NCBI GenBank assembly: GCA_050303435.1
Contig: JBNLBT010000095.1
Span: 1 to 12,628, forward strand
Length of the DNA stretch: 12,628 bases
DNA from: JBNLBT01 sp050303435
GTDB lineage: Bacteria > Pseudomonadota > Gammaproteobacteria > Xanthomonadales > Marinicellaceae
Direction of reading: 5' to 3'
Part shown: one piece after another, positions 1 through 7,297 of the stretch
Layout of the letters: every line of letters begins with the position of its first letter
Position numbering within the stretch: the stretch's first letter is position 1
Translations under genes and position numbers: made by a program
The notes under the pieces: generated by a model
The model's database searches: none
Seen by the model: the letters and a program-made list of their open reading frames with translations, nothing else
Told to the model about the DNA's origin: nothing

Positions 1-1479
1 ACCGACCGGCAAATCGCCTTTGGTGAGACCGCCGATGAATTTTACTGGAACGTCACCGGCAACGGCTGGGACTTTCCAATTCTCAAGGCGCGCGCCATCG
101 TGCACCTGCCAAACGAAGCACACCAGGGGCTGATCAGCCACGAAGCCTGGACCGGTTATCAGGGCGCCACCGACAGAGACTATCTGGCCGATGTGCGCGC
201 CGATGAAATCGCCTTCACCACCACACAACGGCTCGAACCCCATCAGGGTTTGACGATCAGGCTGAGTTTTCCCAAAGGCATCGTGGTGCAGCGCGGCACC
301 GCGCTGGGTTTGTTCATTGAAGACAACCTGTGGTGGTTGTTGATGATGTTCACCGCGGCGGTGCTGGTAGTGTTTTATGTGCTGGCCTGGCACCGCGTGG
401 GCCGCGACCCGGAACGTGGGGTGATCGTGCCCTGGTTTTATCCGCCGGACGACCTTTCGCCCGGGGCCATGCGGTATATTCTGGATGAGAAACTGGACAA
501 GAAAAATTTCACCGCGGCGCTGATCTCGCTGGCCGTCAAAGGGCGCATTGACATCACCCGCGCGGGCAACGATTACCTCATCAAACGCAGCGAAGAAGCC
601 AATCAAGATGCGTCGCTGTCGCCGGGAGAAACGCACATACTTAACGCTTTGCTGCCTGGATCCCGGCCGGTGACTCTGGGCAAAAAGTACAACAAGAGCA
701 TCGCCCAGGCGATGAAAAAACAGCACCGCATTCTGCGCAGGGAACACCACGCCGCGTGCTTTCTGGACAACCGCATTTACGCCGTCATCGGCATCGCGTT
801 GAGTCTGCTGGTGATGTTTTTTTATTGGGGGCACAGCAACGGTTTTAACCCGCAGTTTGCACACCGGATTGTTGCCGTACTGTTGATTGCCGGCGTGACG
901 CTTTGGGTGCTCTACCGCGCCAATTCCGGCATCACCGATGCCCTGTCCACGGTGTTTTTTGTGTTGATGCTGGTGGGTGGCAATATATCGAATCTGATGC
1001 ACATGCCGTTTGAAGCCATTGTCTTGTTGTCGTTTCTGGTGCTGGTCAATGGTTTGTTCATCTATCTGCTCAAGGCGCCGACGCCGTTTGGTCAGGAATT
1101 GCGCGACCGCATCGACGGGTTCAAAATGTATCTGAACACCGCCGAACAGGATCGCCTGGATCTTTTGCACCCGCCAGAAAGAACCCCCGAACTGTTTGAG
1201 CGCTATCTGCCGTATGCCGTGGCTTTGGGGGTTGAGAACCGCTGGGCCGAACAGTTCGCCGATGTGCTGCGCGCCGCCAGTCAGGACGGCAGTTATCAGC
1301 CGGGCTGGTACCACGGCGGGCGCTTTTCCACTTCAAATTTTAGCCAGTCGGTGTCAACACTGGCCTCGTCATTGGGCACCTCGGTGGCCGCCGCGTCCAC
1401 GCCGCCTTCATCGTCTTCCGGTGGTGGTGGCGGGTTTTCCGGTGGCGGCGGAGGCGGAGGCGGTGGCGGCGGCTGGTGA
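1..1479 (+). CDS. DUF2207 (YciQ-like) membrane protein, 5' end missing
   Basis: Predicted inner-membrane protein of the DUF2207 family; function unknown. The frame is open from base 1, so the gene starts upstream. The GTG at 100 lies inside a conserved stretch and is not the start. The first codons read DEFYWNVTGNGWDFPI, the hallmark of the extracytoplasmic N-terminal domain. A hydrophobic helix follows at about bases 328-387, then a soluble segment containing the family's VPWFYPPDDLSPG motif (about 427-462) and a region resembling winged-helix folds. Four more hydrophobic helices lie at about 775-828, 862-915, 937-990 and 1012-1071. After them come the conserved APTPFGQELRDRIDGFK motif and the FERYLPYAVALGV motif. 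The protein ends in a Ser-rich then Gly-rich tail closing with Trp, as is usual in this family. It faces the TetR gene convergently, with 39 bases between stops and no terminator visible there. Family assignment is firm; the cellular role is unknown. Confidence 0.9.
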   Translation, partial: TDRQIAFGETADEFYWNVTGNGWDFPILKARAIVHLPNEAHQGLISHEAWTGYQGATDRDYLADVRADEIAFTTTQRLEPHQGLTIRLSFPKGIVVQRGTALGLFIEDNLWWLLMMFTAAVLVVFYVLAWHRVGRDPERGVIVPWFYPPDDLSPGAMRYILDEKLDKKNFTAALISLAVKGRIDITRAGNDYLIKRSEEANQDASLSPGETHILNALLPGSRPVTLGKKYNKSIAQAMKKQHRILRREHHAACFLDNRIYAVIGIALSLLVMFFYWGHSNGFNPQFAHRIVAVLLIAGVTLWVLYRANSGITDALSTVFFVLMLVGGNISNLMHMPFEAIVLLSFLVLVNGLFIYLLKAPTPFGQELRDRIDGFKMYLNTAEQDRLDLLHPPERTPELFERYLPYAVALGVENRWAEQFADVLRAASQDGSYQPGWYHGGRFSTSNFSQSVSTLASSLGTSVAAASTPPSSSSGGGGGFSGGGGGGGGGGGW

Positions 1480-1518
1480 GTTTCAAATCAGCCCCTTGTG
1501 ATCAAGCGTTGCAGCAGC

Positions 1519-2142
1519 TCAGAGGTATTGCGCGGCCAATTCGTTGAGGAATTCCTTTTGTTTGTCGTCCAAAAACGGCGCGATCATCTGCAGGATGTGA
1601 AAAATGCCGTGTGACAGGCGTTTTTCCTCGTCAAATGAATCGTCGAAAATGGCGATTGAATAGTTCAGCCAAAAGGTGGCGGTCAGCGCGATCTGGTCGG
1701 CCAGATTGGCGACCGTGGCCGCGTCGGCGCGCAACACCCCCAGTTCACGCAGGTCATTGAGCACGCGCATCGCGGTTTGCGATTTGAGCGCCAGAATGTG
1801 GCGAAAATGCCGTTTCAGAAACTGGATGCGGTTCATCAATTGAATCAGGTTTCGATACAAAAAACGGTATTCCAGCACGGCGTCAAAAATGCCGTGCAGA
1901 TACAGCCACATGTCCTTCATGCTGGCGGTTTTCACATCCGGCGAAGTCAGGCGTTCGCGGATGTCGGCTTCGTACTGCAGAAATATCTGCCAGATGATGT
2001 CGTCTTTGCTTTTGTAGTGGTAATACAGGTTGCCGGGTGAGATGTCCATTTCATCGGCGATGTGGTTGGTGGTGACGTTGGGCTCGCCTTCTTCGTTGAA
2101 CAGTTTAAGCGCGGTGTGCAGTATGCGCTCGCGGGTTTTCAT
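1519..2142 (-). CDS. TetR/AcrR-family transcriptional regulator
   Basis: 207-residue DNA-binding regulator, probably a dimeric repressor. Residues about 5-50 form the TetR-type helix-turn-helix domain, including TRERILHTALKLFNEEG and TTNHIADEMDISPGNLYYHYKSKDDI, with the typical recognition-helix end NLYYHYKSK. The remaining roughly 150 residues are an all-helical ligand-binding and dimerisation domain, too divergent for me to name the ligand. The start ATG overlaps the stop of the upstream acyl-CoA-binding protein gene in an ATGA, so the two are translationally coupled. Pairing with an acyl-CoA carrier, and divergence from an acyl-CoA reductase gene, suggest that it senses fatty acyl-CoA or a related lipid and controls the 2400-2482 intergenic region. 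That is inference. The helix-turn-helix assignment is read directly from the sequence. Confidence 0.92.
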   Translation of the reverse strand: MKTRERILHTALKLFNEEGEPNVTTNHIADEMDISPGNLYYHYKSKDDIIWQIFLQYEADIRERLTSPDVKTASMKDMWLYLHGIFDAVLEYRFLYRNLIQLMNRIQFLKRHFRHILALKSQTAMRVLNDLRELGVLRADAATVANLADQIALTATFWLNYSIAIFDDSFDEEKRLSHGIFHILQMIAPFLDDKQKEFLNELAAQYL

Positions 2143-2399
2143 TGCCCCTGGAGCCGCTCCACCAGATCGATGTATTTTTGCTTCGCCTCGTCCTGTGGCA
2201 TGCCCTGCAGTTTTTCCCAGGCTTCGTATTTGGACAGGCCGACAAAATCGAAGAAGCCGGGCTTGTCGCCGTTGACGTCTCCAACGCTGGCTTGCTTGTA
2301 CAGTGAGTACAATTCCAGCAGGGTGTCGTTGTCCGGTTTGCGCGGCAGGGATTTCACGTTGCCTACCGCATTCTCAAATGCATCATTTAAATCAGTCAT
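2139..2399 (-). CDS. Acyl-CoA-binding protein (ACBP)
   Basis: 86-residue cytosolic four-helix protein that binds medium- and long-chain acyl-CoA esters. Length matches the ACBP family (about 86-90 residues). Ligand residues known from bovine ACBP are conserved: Tyr31 and Lys35 in YSLYKQASVGD, Lys57 in GLSKYEAW, and Tyr76 in QKYIDLVERL (bovine Tyr28, Lys32, Lys54, Tyr73). The PGFFDFVGLSKYEAWEKLQGM segment is typical of helix 3. It is the first gene of a minus-strand operon with the TetR gene, overlapping it by 4 bases. Upstream of its ATG I see no convincing Shine-Dalgarno sequence; a weak -10-like TAAGAT (2420-2415, minus strand) would give a very short leader. ACBPs occur in only some bacteria, so placement beside an acyl-CoA reductase is informative. 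The most likely role is to deliver or buffer acyl-CoA for that enzyme. Confidence 0.93.
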   Translation of the reverse strand: MTDLNDAFENAVGNVKSLPRKPDNDTLLELYSLYKQASVGDVNGDKPGFFDFVGLSKYEAWEKLQGMPQDEAKQKYIDLVERLQGQ

Positions 2400-2431
2400 G
2401 GTATGATTGCTTGCATCTTAAGGGTGTTTCA

Positions 2432-2461
2432 TTGTGACATTTGGGCCTGGGCCCGTCAAAT
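2432..2461 (+). promoter_or_regulatory. Candidate promoter with embedded operator for the acyl-CoA reductase gene
   Basis: A weak promoter-like pair, TTGTGA (2432-2437) and TCAAAT (2456-2461), is separated by 18 bases. The spacer contains a perfect inverted repeat GGGCC-TG-GGCCC (2443-2454), loosely flanked by TTTG (2440-2443) and CAAA (2457-2460). An operator inside the spacer would fit repression by the neighbouring TetR protein. The hexamers each match consensus at only 4 of 6 positions, so the promoter call is tentative. The inverted repeat itself is certain. Confidence 0.35.
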
Positions 2462-2482
2462 AAAAAAACTGGAGGAGACAGC

Positions 2483-4471
2483 ATGGCTTATTTTTTAACC
2501 GGTGCAACCGGTTTTATTGGCAGACATTTGCTGGAAAAGCTGGTGAACACGCGCAAGGGCACGATTTATGTTCTGGTGCGCAGCGGGTCCAAAAAGAAGC
2601 TCAATCAATGTTTGCATGACATCAATGCGCCGGCCAAGCGGGTGGTGCCCGTGACCGGCGATTTGACCAAAAAAAATCTCGGTGTCAGCAAATCCGCGCG
2701 CGATCAGATGCACGGCAAAATCAAACATTTTTTCCACCTCGCTGCGGTCTACGACCTGGCTGCAGACATGGACGCGCAGTACGCCGTCAACGTTGAAGGC
2801 ACGCGCCACGCGGTGCAATTGGCCGAAGAGATCAAGGCCGGCTGTTTTCACCACACCTCGTCCATCGCCGCCGCCGGTCTGTACAACGGCGTGTTTCGCG
2901 AAGACATGTTCGAGGAAGCGGAAAAACTGGACCACCCGTACTTCCGCACCAAGCACGATTCCGAAGCGGTGGTGCGCAGCGAATGTCAGGTGCCCTGGCG
3001 CGTGTACCGCCCGGCGATTGTGCTGGGTCATTCAAAAACAGGCGTGATCGACAAGATCGACGGGCCGTATTATTTCTTCACGCTGATCAAAAAGATGCGC
3101 AACGTGTTCCCGCGCTGGATGCCGATGCTGGGTCTGGAAGGTGGTCGCCTGAACATGGTGCCGGTGGACTATGTGGTCGATGCCATGGATCACATCGCCC
3201 ACGTGCGCGGTCACGACGGCAAGTGCTTTCACCTGACCGATCCCAGGCCAAAGAAAATCGGCAGCGTGTTGAATGTGTTTGCCGAAGCGGCCTCGGCGCC
3301 GCAAATGAACATGCGCATCGACGCGCGCATCTTCAGCTTCATTCCCAACACGGTCAAACAGGGTCTGATGATGCTCGCACCGGTGCGCCGCATCCGCGGT
3401 CATTTGTTGAATGAGCTGGGCATCCCCGCAGGCACACTGGAATTCGTCAATTACCCGACCCGATTTGACAACCGCGAAACCGAGAAACTGTTGAAGAAAA
3501 CCGACATCCGCGTGCCCAAGCTGAGTAAATACGCCTGGCGGCTGTGGGACTACTGGGAGCGCCAGCTGGATCCGGATCTGTTCGTTGACCGTTCGTTGTC
3601 TGGCCGCGTGGCCGGACGCCGCGTGATGGTCACCGGCGCGTCCTCGGGCATCGGTTTTGCGGTGGCGGAAATGCTGGCCAAGGCCGGTGCGCACGTGATC
3701 ATTGTGGCGCGCAAAAAGAGCAAACTGGAAGAAACCGCCAAAATTCTCAAACAATACAAGGCCAAAGTGTCGGTGTACACCGCCGATCTGGCCAATCTGG
3801 AATCGGCCGATAAACTGATTGAGGCAGTCAACAACGACCTCGGCGGTGTGGACATTCTGGTCAACAACGCCGGGCGCTCAATCCGCCGTTCGATTGCGCT
3901 GTCCTACGACCGTTTTCATGATTTTGAACGCACCATGCAGTTGAATTACTTCGGTTCCCTGCGCCTGATCATGGGCTTTTTGCCGGGCATGGCCGAGCGC
4001 CGCTCCGGGCACATCATCAACATTTCCTCCATTGGTGTTTTGACCAACGCCCCACGTTTTTCTGCCTATGTGGCCTCGAAAGCCGCACTGGACGCCTTCT
4101 CTCGTTGCGCGGCCAGTGAATACAACGACCTGAACGTGCCGTTCACCACCATCAACATGCCATTGGTGCGCACGCCGATGATCGCGCCAACCAAGATTTA
4201 CAACAACGTGCCGACCATCTCGCCGGAAGAAGCCGCCGAGTTCATTCAGGAGGCCATCATCAAGCGCCCGCAACGCATCGCCACGCGACTGGGTGTGTTC
4301 GCTCAGGTGATGCACGCGGTGGCGCCCAAGTCGATGGAGATCATCATGAACGCGGCGTTCAACATGTTTCCCGATTCCTCCGCCGCCAAGGGCGAACGGC
4401 CGAACCCGAACCGGCAGGCCTCGCCGGAGCAGATGGCCTTTGCCAGCCTGATGCGTGGCGTGCACTGGTGA
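2483..4471 (+). CDS. Two-domain SDR protein, probable alcohol-forming fatty acyl-CoA reductase
   Basis: 662-residue NAD(P)H-dependent enzyme likely to reduce fatty acyl-CoA to fatty alcohol in two steps. I start it at ATG 2483 because a strong GGAGGAGA (2471-2478) sits just before it and the product then opens with the Rossmann strand MAYFLTGATGFIG; the upstream in-frame ATG at 2441 has no such site. The N-terminal domain (about 1-365) is an extended SDR with GATGFIG (7-13) and Tyr153/Lys157 (YFRTK). The C-terminal domain (about 373-640) is a classical SDR with TGASSGIG (384-391), NNAG (461-464), Ser516 and Tyr529/Lys533 (YVASK). Both active sites look intact. Length and domain order match Marinobacter Maqu_2507 (about 661 residues) and mycobacterial FcrA-type reductases, whose C-terminal part resembles Acinetobacter Acr1. 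The divergent ACBP gene supports an acyl-CoA substrate. Some double-SDR homologues are uncharacterised, so substrate and chain length are inferred. Confidence 0.8.
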   Translation: MAYFLTGATGFIGRHLLEKLVNTRKGTIYVLVRSGSKKKLNQCLHDINAPAKRVVPVTGDLTKKNLGVSKSARDQMHGKIKHFFHLAAVYDLAADMDAQYAVNVEGTRHAVQLAEEIKAGCFHHTSSIAAAGLYNGVFREDMFEEAEKLDHPYFRTKHDSEAVVRSECQVPWRVYRPAIVLGHSKTGVIDKIDGPYYFFTLIKKMRNVFPRWMPMLGLEGGRLNMVPVDYVVDAMDHIAHVRGHDGKCFHLTDPRPKKIGSVLNVFAEAASAPQMNMRIDARIFSFIPNTVKQGLMMLAPVRRIRGHLLNELGIPAGTLEFVNYPTRFDNRETEKLLKKTDIRVPKLSKYAWRLWDYWERQLDPDLFVDRSLSGRVAGRRVMVTGASSGIGFAVAEMLAKAGAHVIIVARKKSKLEETAKILKQYKAKVSVYTADLANLESADKLIEAVNNDLGGVDILVNNAGRSIRRSIALSYDRFHDFERTMQLNYFGSLRLIMGFLPGMAERRSGHIINISSIGVLTNAPRFSAYVASKAALDAFSRCAASEYNDLNVPFTTINMPLVRTPMIAPTKIYNNVPTISPEEAAEFIQEAIIKRPQRIATRLGVFAQVMHAVAPKSMEIIMNAAFNMFPDSSAAKGERPNPNRQASPEQMAFASLMRGVHW

Positions 4472-4481
4472 TGCGGGTTTT

Positions 4482-4541
4482 TTTACACAAATTTTCTGCG
4501 CTATTTTGTAAAATACGACGATTTGTTCTGGAGAAGAGCCG
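4482..4541 (+). promoter_or_regulatory. Candidate promoter region of the exbB-kdsB operon
   Basis: The 70-base gap between the reductase stop and exbB is markedly AT-rich compared with its surroundings. It contains TTTACA (4482-4487) and a -10-like TAAAAT (4509-4514), but these are 21 bases apart, longer than usual. No terminator hairpin is seen after the reductase gene, so read-through transcription of the operon is also possible. A GGAG ribosome-binding site lies at 4530-4533, eight bases before the GTG start. Confidence 0.3.
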
Positions 4542-5144
4542 GTGTTAGACATAGTCCTGAGTGGAGGCGTTGTAATGATTTTTCTGCTGGTGCTGCTGGC
4601 GCTGGCGTGCATGATCGTCGTGGAAAGGTTCTGGGGATTGCGCAACAAGGAAATCATTCCGGACGGGCTGGCCGCACAAGTGATCAAGTGGTCGCAGCAA
4701 CGCAACCTGGACGACAAGCACATTGATCGGCTGTCGGAAAACTCGCCGCTGGGTTACATCATGTCCATTGCCCTGCGCCGACGCACGCGTTCACGCGAGG
4801 AAATCATCGAAGCGGTTGAAGACGCCGGTCGTCACGTCATGCACCGCCTGGAAAAACCGCTCAACTGGCTCAACGCCATCGGTGAAGTCTCGCCGTTGCT
4901 GGGTCTGCTCGGCACCGTGATCGGCATGATGAAGGTGTTTGGCAACATCCTGGAATACGGCGTGGGCAACGCCAATCAGTTGGCCGGTGGCATTTCACAG
5001 GCGCTGACCACCACCGCCGCTGGTTTGATTGTGGCCATCCCCGCGGTGTTGTTTTACCGCTATTTCAAAAACAAAATTGCCGACCAGACCATCATCATGG
5101 AACAGCAGGTGATGGAATTGATCGATTCGCTGGGTCGCAAGTAA
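4542..5144 (+). CDS. exbB: ExbB/TolQ/MotA-family proton-channel protein
   Basis: 200-residue inner-membrane subunit of an ExbB-ExbD proton-driven motor. It starts at GTG 4542, supported by GGAG eight bases upstream and by the N-terminus MLDIVLSGGVVMIFLL, which aligns with relatives of this operon. Three membrane helices are visible at about residues 10-28, 113-133 and 155-174. The MotA/TolQ/ExbB signature SPLLGLLGTVIGMMKVF (117-133) and the pore helix ISQALTTTAAGLIVAIPAVL (151-170) are present. Thr125 and Thr158 correspond to E. coli ExbB Thr148 and Thr181, while the position of E. coli Glu176 appears to be Gln153. It is the first gene of a tight operon, three bases before exbD. This exbB-exbD pair commonly precedes msbA in gammaproteobacteria; its exact partner is not established by the sequence, and no tonB or tolA is nearby. 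Confidence 0.92.
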   Translation: MLDIVLSGGVVMIFLLVLLALACMIVVERFWGLRNKEIIPDGLAAQVIKWSQQRNLDDKHIDRLSENSPLGYIMSIALRRRTRSREEIIEAVEDAGRHVMHRLEKPLNWLNAIGEVSPLLGLLGTVIGMMKVFGNILEYGVGNANQLAGGISQALTTTAAGLIVAIPAVLFYRYFKNKIADQTIIMEQQVMELIDSLGRK

Positions 5145-5147
5145 GCC

Positions 5148-5573
5148 ATGAAACTGCGCAACGATGAAAACAGCGGAGGCCGCGTCAACATGACGCCGTT
5201 GGTGGATGTGGTGTTCCTGTTGCTGATCTTTTTCATGGTCAGCACCACCTTTGAAAAACAGTCCAAGCTGAAGATCACGCTGCCGGAAGCCAGCGTGGAG
5301 CCGCTGCGCGAGAACACCGCCGAAGAACTGATGATTTCGATCAGCCAGCAGGGTGTGTTTTTTGTCAACAACAGCGAGCTGGTCAACAGTCAGCCGCAGA
5401 CCCTGCGGCAGGCGCTGCAACGCATCGTCAATGATTCACGCGACATGCCGGTGATCATTCGCGCCGATGCCAACGTGGCTCACAAGCACGTGGTCACGGC
5501 CATGGACGTGTTGGGTCAGATGGGCTTTGAACGCATTTCCATGGCGACGACGAAAAATCAGTCGACTCAGTGA
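5148..5573 (+). CDS. exbD: ExbD/TolR-family protein
   Basis: 141-residue single-pass partner of ExbB. A short cytoplasmic N-terminus (1-17) leads into one membrane helix, LVDVVFLLLIFFMVST (18-33), carrying the essential proton-carrying aspartate Asp20, equivalent to Asp25 of E. coli ExbD. The remainder (about 40-141) is the periplasmic domain, with the typical LPEAS segment and a C-terminal stretch (VIIRADANVAHKHVVTAMDVLGQMGF) characteristic of ExbD/TolR. It starts three bases after exbB and its stop overlaps the GTG start of msbA by four bases, so the three are translationally linked. Together with ExbB it should couple proton flow to work in the envelope, probably related to lipopolysaccharide or outer-membrane homeostasis given the operon. 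That last point is inference. Confidence 0.93.
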   Translation: MKLRNDENSGGRVNMTPLVDVVFLLLIFFMVSTTFEKQSKLKITLPEASVEPLRENTAEELMISISQQGVFFVNNSELVNSQPQTLRQALQRIVNDSRDMPVIIRADANVAHKHVVTAMDVLGQMGFERISMATTKNQSTQ

Positions 5574-7294
5574 GCAGCGGTCAAAAAACAACCTGGAAGC
5601 GGCTCATCACCTACGTGACCCCCTACAAATGGGTGTTGCTGGTGGCGCTGCTGGGTGTGGCGCTGGATTCCGCCATGCAGGCTGCGTTTGCCTTGATGAT
5701 GGAGCCGGTGCTGGACGGCGTGTTCATTGAACAGAATGCGCGGCTGGTGGTGATGATGCCTTTCGTCATCGTCGGCATTTTTCTGTTTCGCGCGCTGGGC
5801 AATTACATCGGCGCCTACGGCTTCACCTGGGTCGGCCGCAATGTGGTCAATGATTTGCGTTCCGAAGTGTTCAAACAATACCTCAATCTGCCGCACACCT
5901 TTTACGACCGGCATTCGGCCGGCTCGTTGATTTCACGCATGACCTACGACATTGAACAGATGGCCATGGGCGTGTCCAAGAACGTGGTCATTGTGGTGCG
6001 CGACCTGCTCACCATTGTGTTGTTCATTGGTGTGATGTTTTATCATTCGGCCAAGCTGACGGTGATTGTGCTGGCGGTGTTGCCTGTGGCAGCGCTGATC
6101 ATCAGCGCCGTCAACAAACGCTTCCGGCGCATCGGTCTGGGCATTCAGGACTCCATTTCCGGGGTCAGTGAAATCGTCGATGAAGTGATTCGTGGCCACA
6201 AAGTGGTGAAAGTGTACGACGGCAAGCGCGACGAGGAGGCGCGGCTGGCCAAACGCAACGTGCAGAACCGCCACCTGCACGTTAAAAATGTGTCCACGCA
6301 GGCGCTGTCCACCGGTTTCATCCAGTTGATGGTGGCGGTGGCGCTGGGATTCATCATTTTTCTCGCAGTCAAAGAAAACATGTCGCCGGGCAAATTCATG
6401 TCGTTCATGGGCGCCATGCTGGGCCTGTTGCCGCAAGTGAAACGCGTGTCCGGCGTGTTTGCCACCATTCAAACCACCCTGGCGGCGGCCGACAGCGTGT
6501 TTTACATCCTCGACAAACCGGCCGAGCAGGACAGCGGCCAGGAAGTGCTCAACGCCGAGCAGATCGGGCTTGAGTTTGAGCACGTCAGCCTGGCCTACGA
6601 CGCCGACAGCGAAGCGGTCAAAGACCTCAGCCTGAAGGTACAGCCCGGGCAGGTCGTGGCGCTGGTCGGGCAATCCGGCAGTGGCAAAACCTCGCTGGTG
6701 AATCTGGTGCCGCGCTTTTATGAGGTCAGTAACGGGCGCATCCGCATCAATGGCACCGACGTGCGTGAATACACTCTGGCCAGTCTGCGCCAGCACATCG
6801 CCATCGTCAGTCAGGATGTGGTCCTGTTCAACGACACGGTGACCAAAAACATCGCCTACGGCGCCAACTGCGATAAAACCGCAGAGCAGGTCATGGCCGC
6901 CGCGCGCAAGGCCAATGCGCACGAATTCATCATGGAGTTGCCGCAGGGCTATGACACCCTGCTGGGTGACAATGGCACGCGTCTGTCCGGTGGCCAGCGG
7001 CAACGCATCGCCATTGCACGGGCGATCCTCAAAGACGCGCCGCTGCTGATTTTGGACGAAGCCACCTCCGCGCTGGACAGTGAATCGGAAAAACACATCC
7101 AGAACGCACTGGATGAAGTCATGAAAGGCAAGACCACGCTGGTCATCGCGCACCGGCTTTCAACCATCGAGCACGCCGATGAGGTGGTGGTGATGGCCAA
7201 AGGTGAGATCGTCGAGCAGGGCACCCACGCTGCGTTGATGGCGCTGGGCGGTGTGTACCATCAATTGCAACACATGCAGCACAGCACGGGTTGA
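5570..7294 (+). CDS. msbA: Lipid A ABC exporter / flippase MsbA
   Basis: 574-residue half-transporter that flips core-lipid A across the inner membrane using ATP; acts as a homodimer. It starts at GTG 5570 within the exbD stop (GTGA overlap), giving MSSGQKTTWKRLITYV. Residues about 20-310 form the six-helix ABC exporter membrane domain. The nucleotide-binding domain (about 333-570) is complete: Walker A GQSGSGKT (367-374), Q-loop Gln415 in IVSQDVVLFND, signature LSGGQRQRIAIARA (from 472), Walker B LLILDE (492-497), D-loop SALD and switch His528 (IAHRLST). Length is close to the usual 580 residues. The gene lies between exbD and lpxK, the standard MsbA context. All catalytic motifs are intact, so an active transporter is expected. 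Other lipid exporters share the fold, but the lpxK linkage makes MsbA the best name. Confidence 0.95.
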   Translation: MSSGQKTTWKRLITYVTPYKWVLLVALLGVALDSAMQAAFALMMEPVLDGVFIEQNARLVVMMPFVIVGIFLFRALGNYIGAYGFTWVGRNVVNDLRSEVFKQYLNLPHTFYDRHSAGSLISRMTYDIEQMAMGVSKNVVIVVRDLLTIVLFIGVMFYHSAKLTVIVLAVLPVAALIISAVNKRFRRIGLGIQDSISGVSEIVDEVIRGHKVVKVYDGKRDEEARLAKRNVQNRHLHVKNVSTQALSTGFIQLMVAVALGFIIFLAVKENMSPGKFMSFMGAMLGLLPQVKRVSGVFATIQTTLAAADSVFYILDKPAEQDSGQEVLNAEQIGLEFEHVSLAYDADSEAVKDLSLKVQPGQVVALVGQSGSGKTSLVNLVPRFYEVSNGRIRINGTDVREYTLASLRQHIAIVSQDVVLFNDTVTKNIAYGANCDKTAEQVMAAARKANAHEFIMELPQGYDTLLGDNGTRLSGGQRQRIAIARAILKDAPLLILDEATSALDSESEKHIQNALDEVMKGKTTLVIAHRLSTIEHADEVVVMAKGEIVEQGTHAALMALGGVYHQLQHMQHSTG

Positions 7295-7297
7295 CGC

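Noticed and set aside
100..102. GTG as the start of the DUF2207 gene
   Set aside because: The same frame is open back to base 1 and encodes the conserved DEFYWNVTGNGWDFPI segment, so the real start is outside the window.
2441..2482. Upstream ATG adding 14 residues to the acyl-CoA reductase
   Set aside because: The extra residues precede the Rossmann strand without family support, the ATG at 2483 has a strong ribosome-binding site, and the upstream ATG would overlap the putative operator.
3032..4723. Long minus-strand ORFs opposite the acyl-CoA reductase and exbB start
   Set aside because: His/Arg-rich composition typical of antisense frames in GC-rich genes, no motifs, and full overlap with a gene of clear family identity.
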